NCBI GenBank assembly: GCA_964432885.1
Contig: CAYSPG010000018.1
Location: 8,564 to 72,563 of the forward strand
Direction: 5' to 3'
DNA from: CAYSPG01 sp964432885
GTDB taxonomy: Bacteria; Bacteroidota; Bacteroidia; AKYH767-A; OLB10
Length of the DNA: 64,000 nucleotides
Positions 51,526 to 60,825 of the stretch are shown piece after piece. The translations under genes were made by a program, and so were the position numbers. The stretch's first letter is position 1; every line of letters starts with the position of its first letter. The notes under the pieces were generated by a model that saw only the letters and a list, made by a program, of their open reading frames with translations, was not told the DNA's origin and did no database searches.

Positions 51526-52640
51526 TGTTTGCCGCAGCCATTTTGGTGCTGATATATTTAATGCTTATAGGCTTTTATTTTTATACGTGGAAACAAATGC
51601 CTGCTTTTGATACTTATGCAACCGGTAACTATTCTGTTAGGGTATCAGTAGTAGTAGCCGTGCGCAACGAAGAAAACAATTTACCCGTGTTACTATCTTG
51701 CCTGCAAAACCAAACATACCCTCATTATTTATTTGAAATAATATTGGTAAACGATCATTGTACCGACCGTACAATGGAGGTAATACACAATTCGTTTTTA
51801 CATTCAATCGTATCTCATAAAGTAGTGATGCTTGCTACAGGCCAGGCAGGAAAAAAAACAGCCGTTTCTAAAGGTGTTGAAAATGCAAGTGGCCAATTGA
51901 TAATTACCACTGATGCCGATTGTAGTATGGGAGCGCAATGGATTGAAGAAATTGTTAACTGTTACATGCAATCCAATGCAGTAATGATAGTAATGCCTGT
52001 GTTGCAAAAAGAAAAATCGTTTGCACACCGCATGCAAGGGGTTGAGCTTTTAAGCCTTGCAGCAAGTACCGCGTCATCGTTGTATGCAGGTGTGCCACTT
52101 ATGTGTAATGGAGGCAACCTTGCGTTTAAAAAAAGTGAGTTTGATGGAGCCTACTCCTCTAACATAAACATTGCAACAGGCGATGACACGTTTTTACTTT
52201 TTTATTTGTATAAAAAATATAAGCAGCAAGTAGTTTATTTAAAATCAAAAAAAGTACTTGTAAAAACGCAACCCCAAAAAGCAATAAATACATTTATGCA
52301 GCAGCGCATACGCTGGGCATCTAAGGTAAAGCACTACCACAAACCCTATGTTATGCTTACGGGTATTTTCCTTTTCGCCTTAGCGGAATTTCAATTTTTA
52401 TCATTAGTCTGGTTACCGTTTATTCTTCCAATGAATAAATGGTTGATAGCTGCCACCGTTTTATTTTTACCCAAAGCAATTGTTGATTTTTTTTACCTTA
52501 AAGAGGTAGCCATTTTTTATAATCAAAGTTTTTCGCGTATGGCATTTTTGACATGGCAGTTTGTGTATCCGCTTTATGTAGTTTCGGTTGCCTGCCTTTC
52601 ATTATTTGGGCGATATACCTGGAAAGAAAGAAAGTATTAA
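51522..52640 (+). CDS. Membrane glycosyltransferase, family 2
   Basis: 372 residues. A TM helix (about 3-20) precedes a GT-A domain: VAVRNEENNLP, VNDHCTDRT, ITTDADC (DxD-like) and QQRIRWASK, the Q-RxxRW signature of processive or polyprenol enzymes. Three more TM helices lie at the C-terminus. The 4-base overlap with the flippase-like gene suggests coupled translation. Acceptor unknown. Confidence 0.88.
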   Translation: MMFAAAILVLIYLMLIGFYFYTWKQMPAFDTYATGNYSVRVSVVVAVRNEENNLPVLLSCLQNQTYPHYLFEIILVNDHCTDRTMEVIHNSFLHSIVSHKVVMLATGQAGKKTAVSKGVENASGQLIITTDADCSMGAQWIEEIVNCYMQSNAVMIVMPVLQKEKSFAHRMQGVELLSLAASTASSLYAGVPLMCNGGNLAFKKSEFDGAYSSNINIATGDDTFLLFYLYKKYKQQVVYLKSKKVLVKTQPQKAINTFMQQRIRWASKVKHYHKPYVMLTGIFLFALAEFQFLSLVWLPFILPMNKWLIAATVLFLPKAIVDFFYLKEVAIFYNQSFSRMAFLTWQFVYPLYVVSVACLSLFGRYTWKERKY

Positions 52641-52647
52641 ATATTTA

Positions 52648-53613
52648 CTAAGGCAAATTAGATAGCGCGCTTCGTATGTCGCCAATATTGGTGGCATTTA
52701 AAACCGGTGTAAGCGCTAACCCCTGTACTGTTGTTGTAGAGGAGTAACTTGCATAATACTTATTGCTTACTTTGGCAATAGCTATAAAAGTTATTCCGGT
52801 ATTTACGGGAATGTTGGTTAAGGTAAAAACGCTGCCGCCTGTGTAATCTGCACGGCCTATCACATTTTTTCCATTTACCGAAAAAAATACCGATGCGTTG
52901 GAATTGTTATACGCTTGGTCAAGAGTAATGATAACCGAAGTTTTAGGGTTGGGATTACTATAAAAGTAGTCGCAGTTTATCCAGCCCAGCGTGCCTACGC
53001 TCCAAAAATAAAAACTGTTTGTTCCTGTTGTATCCTGCACCATTGGCAATGCCGAACTATCTACCGAGGCAGTCCAGTTTGCAGTTCCTTCAAATGGATT
53101 TTTAGGTAACAATGCATCCTCATATTTCTTCATTGGCTCCAATTTTCCAAATGTGGTTTTTATAAATGTGTTAATGCTTTTGCCTGAAGCCAGTTTAAGT
53201 GTTGATCCATTTTGAGTAGCACCAAAATACATCATGCCACCACTTATCAAAAAATTATCTGCTGCTTGTGTGGTAAGTGCCGACAGTATAATTTCTTTTT
53301 TTGACATCGTTTCTTTTACCTCCACATCTATGTTTCCTGTTACCTGGTTTCCGTTTGTATCTACAAATGAGTTGGCCGACAGCACAAAGTAATTTCCATC
53401 TGTAGTGTATTTGGTAACGTTTGATGAATTGGCAATGGTAAATGTTTGCACTGGCGCACCGTTTTGGGCAAACACTTCATTTATTTCATTACCCGGTGTT
53501 GAGGTGGGTTCCTCTTCCTTGTTTTTTTTGCACGAAAAAATCAAAATGGAAAACAGTGCTGGTAACCAAACTTTTTTAACAACTTGTATCTTTTGATAAC
53601 ACATGCATTTCAA
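52648..53613 (-). CDS. Lipoprotein, unknown function
   Basis: 321 residues with a lipobox (LPALFSILIFSC) and a KKNKEEEP linker typical of exported Bacteroidota lipoproteins. The body is beta-rich (FVLSANSFVDTNGNQVTGNIDVEVKE and similar), with no catalytic motif recognised. The start could be later than 53613, since the first residues are unusually Cys-rich. It lies 80 bases downstream of another lipoprotein gene. Confidence 0.7.
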   Translation of the reverse strand: MKCMCYQKIQVVKKVWLPALFSILIFSCKKNKEEEPTSTPGNEINEVFAQNGAPVQTFTIANSSNVTKYTTDGNYFVLSANSFVDTNGNQVTGNIDVEVKETMSKKEIILSALTTQAADNFLISGGMMYFGATQNGSTLKLASGKSINTFIKTTFGKLEPMKKYEDALLPKNPFEGTANWTASVDSSALPMVQDTTGTNSFYFWSVGTLGWINCDYFYSNPNPKTSVIITLDQAYNNSNASVFFSVNGKNVIGRADYTGGSVFTLTNIPVNTGITFIAIAKVSNKYYASYSSTTTVQGLALTPVLNATNIGDIRSALSNLP

Positions 53614-53693
53614 TTTTCTTCAATCTTACTTTATTAATCAGCCATGCGCGCATTAGCCGGTGTGTATTTTTCAACAAAAATGTAAACAAAGGG

Positions 53694-54194
53694 CTACTTA
53701 ACATTAACAACAAACTCGGCTGTGGTAATGATGTTGCTGTGGTGCAAGTCGCGGTCAACCACATACAGTTCTACTTTAAGTGTATCGTTTGTTTTTGACG
53801 GGAAAAAACCATCCACTTTAATATCTATATCGCCCGAAATATTTTTATTGCGCCCATCCGGAGTTATACTTGGTATGCGGTAGTTATATGGAATTAAAAA
53901 TACAAGTTCGTTAAACACACCATTTTGTTTTTCGTAAAACTTTGTAAAGCAATTGTGGTAATACACACTCGATGTATCAAAAGGAGGCAGCGTATCTTTT
54001 TCTCTAAAACCAATGTCTCCATCACCATCGGTAAACCCAACAGTTATTTTAAACTTGGTGTTATCAAATACGTCAACTTTTTTAAATGCTATTTGCGGCT
54101 CTACAGGATACGATTTTTCTTTACGGCACGAAAAAAATGTTGTTGTAGTTAGTACACCGACCGCAAAAAATATATAGCCTGCTGTTTTTCTCAT
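53694..54194 (-). CDS. Lipoprotein, unknown function
   Basis: 166 residues with a lipobox (TTTTFFSC) after a short signal. The segment KITVGFTDGDGDIGFREKDT recalls Bacteroidota lipoproteins that share this motif, but no function is known to me. Divergent from the gamma-carbonic-anhydrase gene and upstream of the previous lipoprotein. Confidence 0.7.
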   Translation of the reverse strand: MRKTAGYIFFAVGVLTTTTFFSCRKEKSYPVEPQIAFKKVDVFDNTKFKITVGFTDGDGDIGFREKDTLPPFDTSSVYYHNCFTKFYEKQNGVFNELVFLIPYNYRIPSITPDGRNKNISGDIDIKVDGFFPSKTNDTLKVELYVVDRDLHHSNIITTAEFVVNVK

Positions 54195-54288
54195 AAAAAA
54201 ATGTATTGCTAAAGTAAGGAAAATAATTACCGCTTTGGGGCTTTAATAATTCAGCAACCAATATATTACTAACTCCATGTAGTGTTTA

Positions 54289-54296
54289 TATATTTG
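54289..54296 (+). promoter_or_regulatory. Candidate -7 box of the gamma-carbonic-anhydrase gene
   Basis: TATATTTG fits TAnnTTTG only 11 bases before the start codon, so the transcript would be nearly leaderless; the -33 is poor. Confidence 0.35.
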
Positions 54297-54306
54297 AAAA
54301 AAAATT

Positions 54307-54819
54307 ATGGGCCTGATAAAAGCAGTAAACGGGATAAGTCCAAAACTTGGCAGCAACTGTTATGTTGCCGAAAATGCAACCATTGTTGGAGATGTATCAA
54401 TAGGAAATAATTGCAGCGTTTGGTTTAATGCTGTTATACGTGGCGATGTAAACTCAATAACTATTGGCAACACAGTGAATATTCAGGATGGGGCTGTAAT
54501 TCACTGCACCTATCAAAAAGCAAAAACCGTAATTGGCAACAATGTTTCAATAGGCCACAATGCCATTGTGCATGGCTGCACGGTTAATGACAACGTGCTG
54601 ATAGGAATGGGCGCTATTGTAATGGATAATGCGGTGGTTCAAAAAAATGCGGTAATAGCTGCCGGTGCGGTAGTGTTAGAAAACACCATTGTTGAATCAG
54701 GAACGATTTATGCCGGTGTTCCAGCTAAAAAAGTAAAAACAGTAAGCCCCGAACACTTCAAAGATTTAAACCAGCGCATTGCCGATAATTATGTAATGTA
54801 TGCCAATTGGTTTAAGTAA
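54307..54819 (+). CDS. Gamma-class carbonic anhydrase-like protein
   Basis: 170 residues with left-handed beta-helix hexapeptide repeats (VIRGDVNSITIGNTVNIQDG). The three histidines that bind zinc in this family are present (IHCTYQK, IGHNAIVHGC). Such YrdA/PaaY-like proteins hydrate CO2 or have related metal-dependent roles. Confidence 0.88.
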   Translation: MGLIKAVNGISPKLGSNCYVAENATIVGDVSIGNNCSVWFNAVIRGDVNSITIGNTVNIQDGAVIHCTYQKAKTVIGNNVSIGHNAIVHGCTVNDNVLIGMGAIVMDNAVVQKNAVIAAGAVVLENTIVESGTIYAGVPAKKVKTVSPEHFKDLNQRIADNYVMYANWFK

Positions 54820-56236
54820 AAAAGTATGCTTTAGGGTATTAAAAATGTTGTTGTTGGCCTTTTCATTTTTTACAGCATGCACACAGGGTCAAAAGCAAAA
54901 TACACTGCCTGTTAATGCAAATGCCAGCCCTCAGCAAATTGCAAAACAGGATACATTTTCCCGTGGGTCGGTTTTTTTTACAACTTGCAGCAGCATTCCA
55001 TCACAGTCGTATTGGGTTTATTTACCTTTTGCATATTCAAAACAAAAATCATTTCCTGTAATTTATTTTTTCGACCCGCATGCTGACGGAAAATTACCAT
55101 TAGGGAAATATAAATCATTGTCCGAAGAATTTAATGTTGTGTTGATTGGATGCAACAATTCTAAAAACGGAATGCCCATGCAAGAGTCAATAAGTAGTGC
55201 AGGCACTATGATTGATGACGCAGAAAGTAAGTTTTATTTAAATAAAACAAGAAAATATATGGCCGGCTTTTCGGGTGGTGCGCGGGTGGCATGTGCAGTA
55301 GCTTTGCAAAGCGCAGACATTGCAGGTGTAATAGCATGCTCAGGAAGTTATTTTGAAAATGGAAAAAGTTTTCCAACGGGTATTTCAATAGCGAGTGTTG
55401 CTGGCGAAAAAGATTTTAATTACCACGAAATGCTTCGATTTGATCAATCACTTGATACTTCTACACTGCATTTGCTTTTTACCAACTTATCAACCCACCA
55501 GTGGCCTGATGAAGAAACCATGCATGATGTTTTTGTTTACTTGCAGGCATGTGAAATGAAAAGCGGGTTAACCCCCCCAAATAAAAAAGTAATAGCAACC
55601 TATATTGATGCGGGAATAAACAAAGCGGAAATGCTAAAAAAACAAAACAAAAGTGTTCAGGCTTTAATGATATATAATAAACTAGCTTTGATAGCCGATG
55701 GCATTGTGGATAATACAAACCTGAAAAAAGAGATTGATAAATTAAACGCATCAAATGAGGTTGCGGTTTATAAGCAAAAGGTAAAAACGATGGCACTGCA
55801 AGAGCAAAATAAAATGCAACAGTATGCTCAGGATTTTATAGTGCAGGATATTAACTGGTGGAAAACCGAAATTGCGCAACTAAAAAAAATTTCACAAAAT
55901 AAAACCGATCAACTCAAAGCTTCAATGCATGCAAGGCTGCTTGGGTATATGGGTATACTATGTTACTCTTACTCAACCAAAGCTGTAAAAATAAATGCTG
56001 CAGAGGCCGAAAAATTTTTGAGCATTTATAAAATTACCGAACCTGAAAACTCCGAAGCATATTTTCTTTCAGCGGCATTTAATGCCAACAATAATAAAAA
56101 CGAGATTGCAGTTGACGAAATGATAAAAGCCATTGCATTAGGGTTTAAAGAAAAAAGCAGGTTTGCAGAGTTTGGTTCATTAAACAGCATAATAAACCAA
56201 CCAGTTATTAAAGCAGCACTTGATACGATTAGGTAA
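54800..56236 (+). CDS. Lipoprotein with an alpha/beta-hydrolase domain
   Basis: 478 residues. The start at ATG 54800 overlaps the previous gene by 20 bases and gives a normal lipoprotein signal (KKVCFRVLK then LLLAFSFFTAC); ATG 54845 would give a signal without positive residues. The first half has GFSGGAR with the nucleophile Ser and strand order of a hydrolase (WVYLPFAYSKQKSFPVIYFFDP). The second half (about 290-478) is helical and repeat-like. Substrate unknown. Confidence 0.75.
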   Translation: MPIGLSKKVCFRVLKMLLLAFSFFTACTQGQKQNTLPVNANASPQQIAKQDTFSRGSVFFTTCSSIPSQSYWVYLPFAYSKQKSFPVIYFFDPHADGKLPLGKYKSLSEEFNVVLIGCNNSKNGMPMQESISSAGTMIDDAESKFYLNKTRKYMAGFSGGARVACAVALQSADIAGVIACSGSYFENGKSFPTGISIASVAGEKDFNYHEMLRFDQSLDTSTLHLLFTNLSTHQWPDEETMHDVFVYLQACEMKSGLTPPNKKVIATYIDAGINKAEMLKKQNKSVQALMIYNKLALIADGIVDNTNLKKEIDKLNASNEVAVYKQKVKTMALQEQNKMQQYAQDFIVQDINWWKTEIAQLKKISQNKTDQLKASMHARLLGYMGILCYSYSTKAVKINAAEAEKFLSIYKITEPENSEAYFLSAAFNANNNKNEIAVDEMIKAIALGFKEKSRFAEFGSLNSIINQPVIKAALDTIR

Positions 56237-57407
56237 AAGCATTTTCACCAGTAACATCCATGCCTGTAATCAGCAAATGGATGTCGTGCGTACCTTCGTA
56301 GGTAATTACCGATTCCAAATTCATCATATGGCGCATGATGGGATACTCGCCTGTTATTCCCATTCCACCGTGTATTTGCCGCGCTTCGCGGGCACACCAC
56401 AAAGCAGTGTGAACATTATTGCGTTTTGCCATGCTGATTTGCGCAGGCGTTGCGCGATGTTCGTTTTTTAAAACACCCAATCGCCATGCAAGCAACTGCC
56501 CTTTGGTAATTTCAGTAACCATTTCGGCTAACTTTTTTTGTTGTAACTGAAATCCTCCAATAGGTCGTCCAAATTGTTTGCGCTCTTTTGAATAACGCAA
56601 AGCACTATCGTAACAATCCATGGCTGCACCCAATGCACCCCATGATATTCCGTAGCGTGCGCTGTTAAGGCATCCAAGTGGTCCCTTTAATCCTTTTACA
56701 TTGGGCAACAAATTTTCTTTCGAAACTTTTACATTATCAAAAACCAACTCGCCTGTAGCGCTTGCACGCAAACTCCACTTGCCGTGCGTTTCGGGGGTAG
56801 TAAATCCTGCCATACCGCGTTCCACTATTAACCCGCGTATTATACCTTCCTCATCCTTTGCCCACACTACTGCAACTTGCGCAAATGGGGCATTGCTTAT
56901 CCACATTTTAGCACCATTTAATAAATAGTGGTCGCCCTTATCTTTTATGTTGGTTACCATTCCACTTGGATTGCTGCCATGATCAGGCTCTGTTAAACCA
57001 AAGCATCCCATCCATTCGCCACTGGCAAGCTTAGGTAAATATTTTTTGCGCTGCTCTTCGGTGCCATAGGTGTAAATAGGATACATTACCAATGAACTTT
57101 GCACCGAAGCCGTGCTTCTGATTCCCGAATCGCCACGCTCAAGCTCCTGCATAATTAATCCGTACGAAATTTGGTCTAATCCGCCACCACCATATTCTGT
57201 TGGAATGTATGGGCCAAATGCGCCAATCTCTGCTAATCCTTTTATTAAGTGGGATGGAAATTCTGCTTTCTGACAAGCGTCTTCAATAATTGGAGAAACT
57301 TCTTTTTTTACCCAGTCGCGCACGCTGTTGCGAATTAGTTTGTGCTCTTCTGTTAAAAGTTCATCGAGCAAATAATAATCGGGTGCCTGAAATCTGTCTT
57401 GTGCCAT
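56229..57407 (-). CDS. gcdH: Acyl-CoA dehydrogenase, glutaryl-CoA dehydrogenase type
   Basis: 392 residues. FAD-dependent dehydrogenase: GCFGLTEPDHGSNPSGM, GAKMWISNAPF and the catalytic Glu in YEGTHDIHLLI. IRSTASVQSSLVMYPI and ITGEYPIMRHMMNLE are close to glutaryl-CoA dehydrogenases, which form crotonyl-CoA in lysine and tryptophan breakdown. No signal peptide. It overlaps the convergent hydrolase gene by eight bases. Confidence 0.85.
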   Translation of the reverse strand: MAQDRFQAPDYYLLDELLTEEHKLIRNSVRDWVKKEVSPIIEDACQKAEFPSHLIKGLAEIGAFGPYIPTEYGGGGLDQISYGLIMQELERGDSGIRSTASVQSSLVMYPIYTYGTEEQRKKYLPKLASGEWMGCFGLTEPDHGSNPSGMVTNIKDKGDHYLLNGAKMWISNAPFAQVAVVWAKDEEGIIRGLIVERGMAGFTTPETHGKWSLRASATGELVFDNVKVSKENLLPNVKGLKGPLGCLNSARYGISWGALGAAMDCYDSALRYSKERKQFGRPIGGFQLQQKKLAEMVTEITKGQLLAWRLGVLKNEHRATPAQISMAKRNNVHTALWCAREARQIHGGMGITGEYPIMRHMMNLESVITYEGTHDIHLLITGMDVTGENAFT

Positions 57408-57502
57408 GTGATATAATAAATTTAAAGAATACTTTTTTAAAGAGCGGCAAAAATATGTTTTTTGCCAATGGGATGAAACAGTAAACCCCTGCCAGCAAAG
57501 TA

Positions 57503-58090
57503 TTACAGTACAACTATTTTTCCCTTGTCAATTATTTTGTTGCTATTGGTAAGGGTAAAAAAGTAAACTCCGTTTGAAAAAACAAACTGCGAAAAGTCAA
57601 TCGTGCTTTCTTGTGTGGTAAAATCAATAACTTTTTTTCCGGCAGCATCAAAAATGTTCACTACAAGCTTTCTTTTCTCATCATTGTAATAATACAGCGT
57701 GCAGTTTGAAATACAAGGATTCGTAATAATCAAAAAATCGTTGTTGCCCAGGTAACGATAAAATACACCTACTATATTTGATAACCCTTCGGCACGCAAA
57801 TCAAGCCGGTAATAATTTGTTTTGTTGACAACCGGGTTGTTATCGGTGTAAACATATTTTACATCTGATGATGTACCCCCGCACACACCGGCAAATTGGT
57901 AAATATTTATAAAGTTAATACTGTCGGTTGACCTGTCAATCCGTACGCCCGTGCAAGTAAAACCTCCGCGTATAACAAACTCGATGCGCACACTGTCTTT
58001 TATAAGCTGTACATTAAAATTTATCAGCGCCTGGCCATATAAAAATGCAGTGTTGAAAAAAAGAAAAATTGTAAAAATTAGTTTTTGCAT
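57503..58090 (-). CDS. Small secreted protein with T9SS sorting domain
   Basis: 195 residues. A signal peptide (FLFFNTAFLYGQ) and a short fibronectin-like segment (RIDRSTDSINFINIYQFAG ... YYRLDLRAEG) are followed by a T9SS domain (LVVNIFDAAGKKVIDF ... GVYFFTLTN). Almost no room is left for a separate cargo, so it may be an adhesin-like surface module. Confidence 0.8.
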   Translation of the reverse strand: MQKLIFTIFLFFNTAFLYGQALINFNVQLIKDSVRIEFVIRGGFTCTGVRIDRSTDSINFINIYQFAGVCGGTSSDVKYVYTDNNPVVNKTNYYRLDLRAEGLSNIVGVFYRYLGNNDFLIITNPCISNCTLYYYNDEKRKLVVNIFDAAGKKVIDFTTQESTIDFSQFVFSNGVYFFTLTNSNKIIDKGKIVVL

Positions 58091-58187
58091 GGACGTGTAA
58101 ATTTACAACAATAAAACAGGAAATTATAAGTTAGATATATACCCAACAATTATCCTGTTATAATAACTCATTAAATTAATTTATGGT

Positions 58188-59096
58188 ATGACAAAAAGTA
58201 TTTTATCTTTAATTATTGCAGCACTAATGCTGTTAACCGCATCGTGCAAAAAAAAATCGAACGATGATGATACCGAAACAGGGCCCAAACTTATTTTTAA
58301 GTTCAGGTTTGATTCTACACAGCAGCGGCTTGATAATTTTGGAAACACGGCTGTTATTCCACCCGGCAATGCGGCACAATCGCCTGTGTTTAATTCAATG
58401 AGTTCGCATTACATTGAACTTGCACCAAGTGCCTTTACACAACTTGGCAGCGGCTTTGTGGCATACCGAAACGAAGAAACCACTGCCGGTGGAAGCAACG
58501 CTATTGATTTTTCAAAATCAAAGCTTGCGGGTAATAACGAGGAGTTTTATAGCATGAACCTAAGCGATGTTTCGCCCGGCACGTATAATTATCTGCGCGT
58601 GTCACTGGCTTATCAAAACTATGTGATAAAATATGCATACAACTATAACGGTACATTGTATGATAATTTGAGCGGTGCGTTGGCTTCGTTTATTGGATTT
58701 AATACCTACATAAAATCGTTTAAAGTGCGCGACAGCCTTATAACATTAAATGCCAATCGTGCACAAGGATATTGGGCATTTGAATATATACCTGATGGCA
58801 CGGGGGTGGGCTACCCCATTATACAGGGGCAGGCGCCTGCAGGTGCCACCACCGTGCCCAATCCAATTGCTTCTACATCGGCCATTCCGGCCGGCTCATG
58901 TGTGGTAACAGGCCAGTTTGCATCGCCACTCACCATTACCGGAACTGAAACCGGTGATATTGTAATTACTGTTTCCTTATCAACCAACAACAGTTTTGAG
59001 TGGAAAGAAAACGGGTCTAACAATTTATACGAACCTGCCGCTGGCGACACCGTAGTTGATATGGGTATAAGAGGGCTTATTCCAATTATAGAATAG
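58188..59096 (+). CDS. MbnP-like lipoprotein of unknown function
   Basis: 302 residues with a lipobox (LLTASC) and KKKSNDDD linker. Beta-rich body: KLIFKFRFDSTQQRLDNFGN near the start and VVDMGIRGLIPIIE at the end. It faintly resembles the MbnP copper-related family, but I could not confirm metal-binding residues. It lies 72 bases before a T9SS gene on the same strand. Confidence 0.65.
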   Translation: MTKSILSLIIAALMLLTASCKKKSNDDDTETGPKLIFKFRFDSTQQRLDNFGNTAVIPPGNAAQSPVFNSMSSHYIELAPSAFTQLGSGFVAYRNEETTAGGSNAIDFSKSKLAGNNEEFYSMNLSDVSPGTYNYLRVSLAYQNYVIKYAYNYNGTLYDNLSGALASFIGFNTYIKSFKVRDSLITLNANRAQGYWAFEYIPDGTGVGYPIIQGQAPAGATTVPNPIASTSAIPAGSCVVTGQFASPLTITGTETGDIVITVSLSTNNSFEWKENGSNNLYEPAAGDTVVDMGIRGLIPIIE

Positions 59097-59168
59097 CGCT
59101 GTTTTTACTATAACCTTAAGGCAAAAAATTTCGTACTAAGGAGAGTTGTTTTTAAAACTCTTCTTACA

Positions 59169-60509
59169 ATGAAATTTAATGCTCCGCTGTTAAGGCAATC
59201 GGTAACCCCAAAACAAAAGTTTACATTACGCACGCTGGTAATATGCTCCATCGTTTTTTTTGCTGTTGCAGGCAGCTTGTTTGTTTATTTTAACATCGGC
59301 ACCTCAAAAACCGCAAAGGCAACCACCGTTGCGCCATCATTTGTGTTTGCCAACCCATCGGTATATAGCGGTACGGCAGGCAATGTAAATTGCGTTTATA
59401 AATTTGGTTCGGTATTAAATGGCATAGATGCCTACATTACCATTTTAGATATCAATAACGGGGCATCGCTTGCCAACGTAGATATTTCGCAATCTACCAC
59501 CGGCTATGAAAACGCATTTCAACCCTACGTAAATTTTAAAACTGGCTCGGCCGTATCTCCTCAAACTTCGTATATTGAGTGGCACATTGAGTTTAAAAAA
59601 TCTGGCACACTCACCGATACCGTTATTTCGGCCGTTTCGGTTACGGCTATTGATGTTGATGGTAATGCCAATATACAGGAAAGTGTTTCGGCACCCCGCC
59701 CTTCAAGCTACTCGGTTCATCCGGCCACGCTGCTTAATATTACTCAAAATGCCACCACATTAACATCTGTTGCACCCACTACCGACTTTGGCGGCATCGA
59801 CTCGTCAAACCGCACAGTAATGTTTCAAATGAACTTTACCAACATAAATGACTTTGTTTATCGTACCATGGCCATTAATAAATCTTCGTCATCATCAAGG
59901 CAGTTTAGCATTTACTTTCAAACTTTTTTTACGTTTTCGCCACTTCCTGTTGAACTCATAAAATTTACTGCAGCCATACAAGACAACAGCAGCGTAAACT
60001 TAGTTTGGACAACAGCATCAGAAATCAATAACGATTTTTTTACCATTGAGCACAGCCCCGATGGTAAAACATTTAAACCCATTGGTAAAATAAAAGGCAC
60101 CGGCACCACTTCGCAAAGCCAAACGTACAGCTTTTTACACCGCCAAATGCAAAGTGGAATAAACTATTACAGGCTTGTGCAGACCGACTTTAACGGAAAA
60201 ACAGAAACCTTTAAACCCATTGTGGTACAAAATCAAACCATGCAAGCAGGATTTGAACTTACAAACGTTTATCCGAACCCCTTCAAAAACGTACTTAATA
60301 TTTACTATCGTGTACAATCGATTGTGCCTATAAAAATTATGCTGCTAAATGCCGCAGGGCAACAGGTAAAAATACAAACCGAAAATGCTGTGGAAGGAAC
60401 CAGCATAACTTCGTTACCCGGTTTGGATGCATTGCCCACGGGTCAATACACATTGATAGTAACAGATGACAGCAAAACCATACATACCCGTAAAGTAATT
60501 AAAAAATAA
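59169..60509 (+). CDS. Secreted protein with T9SS sorting domain
   Basis: 446 residues with a hydrophobic N-terminal segment after about 25 residues (LVICSIVFFAVAGSLFVYF), which may be a signal or anchor. The middle (about 55-260) is a beta-rich domain of unknown type. The end has PVELIKFTA ... WTTASEINNDFFTIEHS, a fibronectin-like pattern common before T9SS domains, then NVYPNPFKNVLNI ... GQYTLIVTDD. Confidence 0.78.
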   Translation: MKFNAPLLRQSVTPKQKFTLRTLVICSIVFFAVAGSLFVYFNIGTSKTAKATTVAPSFVFANPSVYSGTAGNVNCVYKFGSVLNGIDAYITILDINNGASLANVDISQSTTGYENAFQPYVNFKTGSAVSPQTSYIEWHIEFKKSGTLTDTVISAVSVTAIDVDGNANIQESVSAPRPSSYSVHPATLLNITQNATTLTSVAPTTDFGGIDSSNRTVMFQMNFTNINDFVYRTMAINKSSSSSRQFSIYFQTFFTFSPLPVELIKFTAAIQDNSSVNLVWTTASEINNDFFTIEHSPDGKTFKPIGKIKGTGTTSQSQTYSFLHRQMQSGINYYRLVQTDFNGKTETFKPIVVQNQTMQAGFELTNVYPNPFKNVLNIYYRVQSIVPIKIMLLNAAGQQVKIQTENAVEGTSITSLPGLDALPTGQYTLIVTDDSKTIHTRKVIKK

Positions 60510-60529
60510 CACAATGTCCCCTTCGCATT

Positions 60530-60688
60530 TCAATTACCTCCAATACAACTAAAACCGGTCAGATTTGCGTCCTGTTCCATAAAATTCGCATCCTTAATTC
60601 CGATTATCTCATCCCGTATTTCAGTTATTGAATCCGCAAAACCCGATTTCAAATCCTGCAAAATCAATATCGCTACCTCACTTTTCAT
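60530..60688 (-). CDS. Possible small ORF, unknown
   Basis: A 52-codon frame (MKSEVAILILQDLKSGF, then ADSITEIRDEII, ending FSCIGGN) fills most of the 316-base gap between the T9SS gene and the TonB receptor. It is helical and ends in a short Gly/Cys stretch. No family is recognised and no promoter is clear; it could be chance. Confidence 0.25.
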   Translation of the reverse strand: MKSEVAILILQDLKSGFADSITEIRDEIIGIKDANFMEQDANLTGFSCIGGN

Positions 60689-60825
60689 TTTTTCATCTTT
60701 GTAAGTTAATATCGTATCCCGATTTCGCGATTAGGCAAGCGACCAATTTACCTTCTTACTTTAACATTTAGTTAGAATTTATATTAAGGCTTTTAATTTT
60801 TCTTTGTACCCCATTCTTAACTACA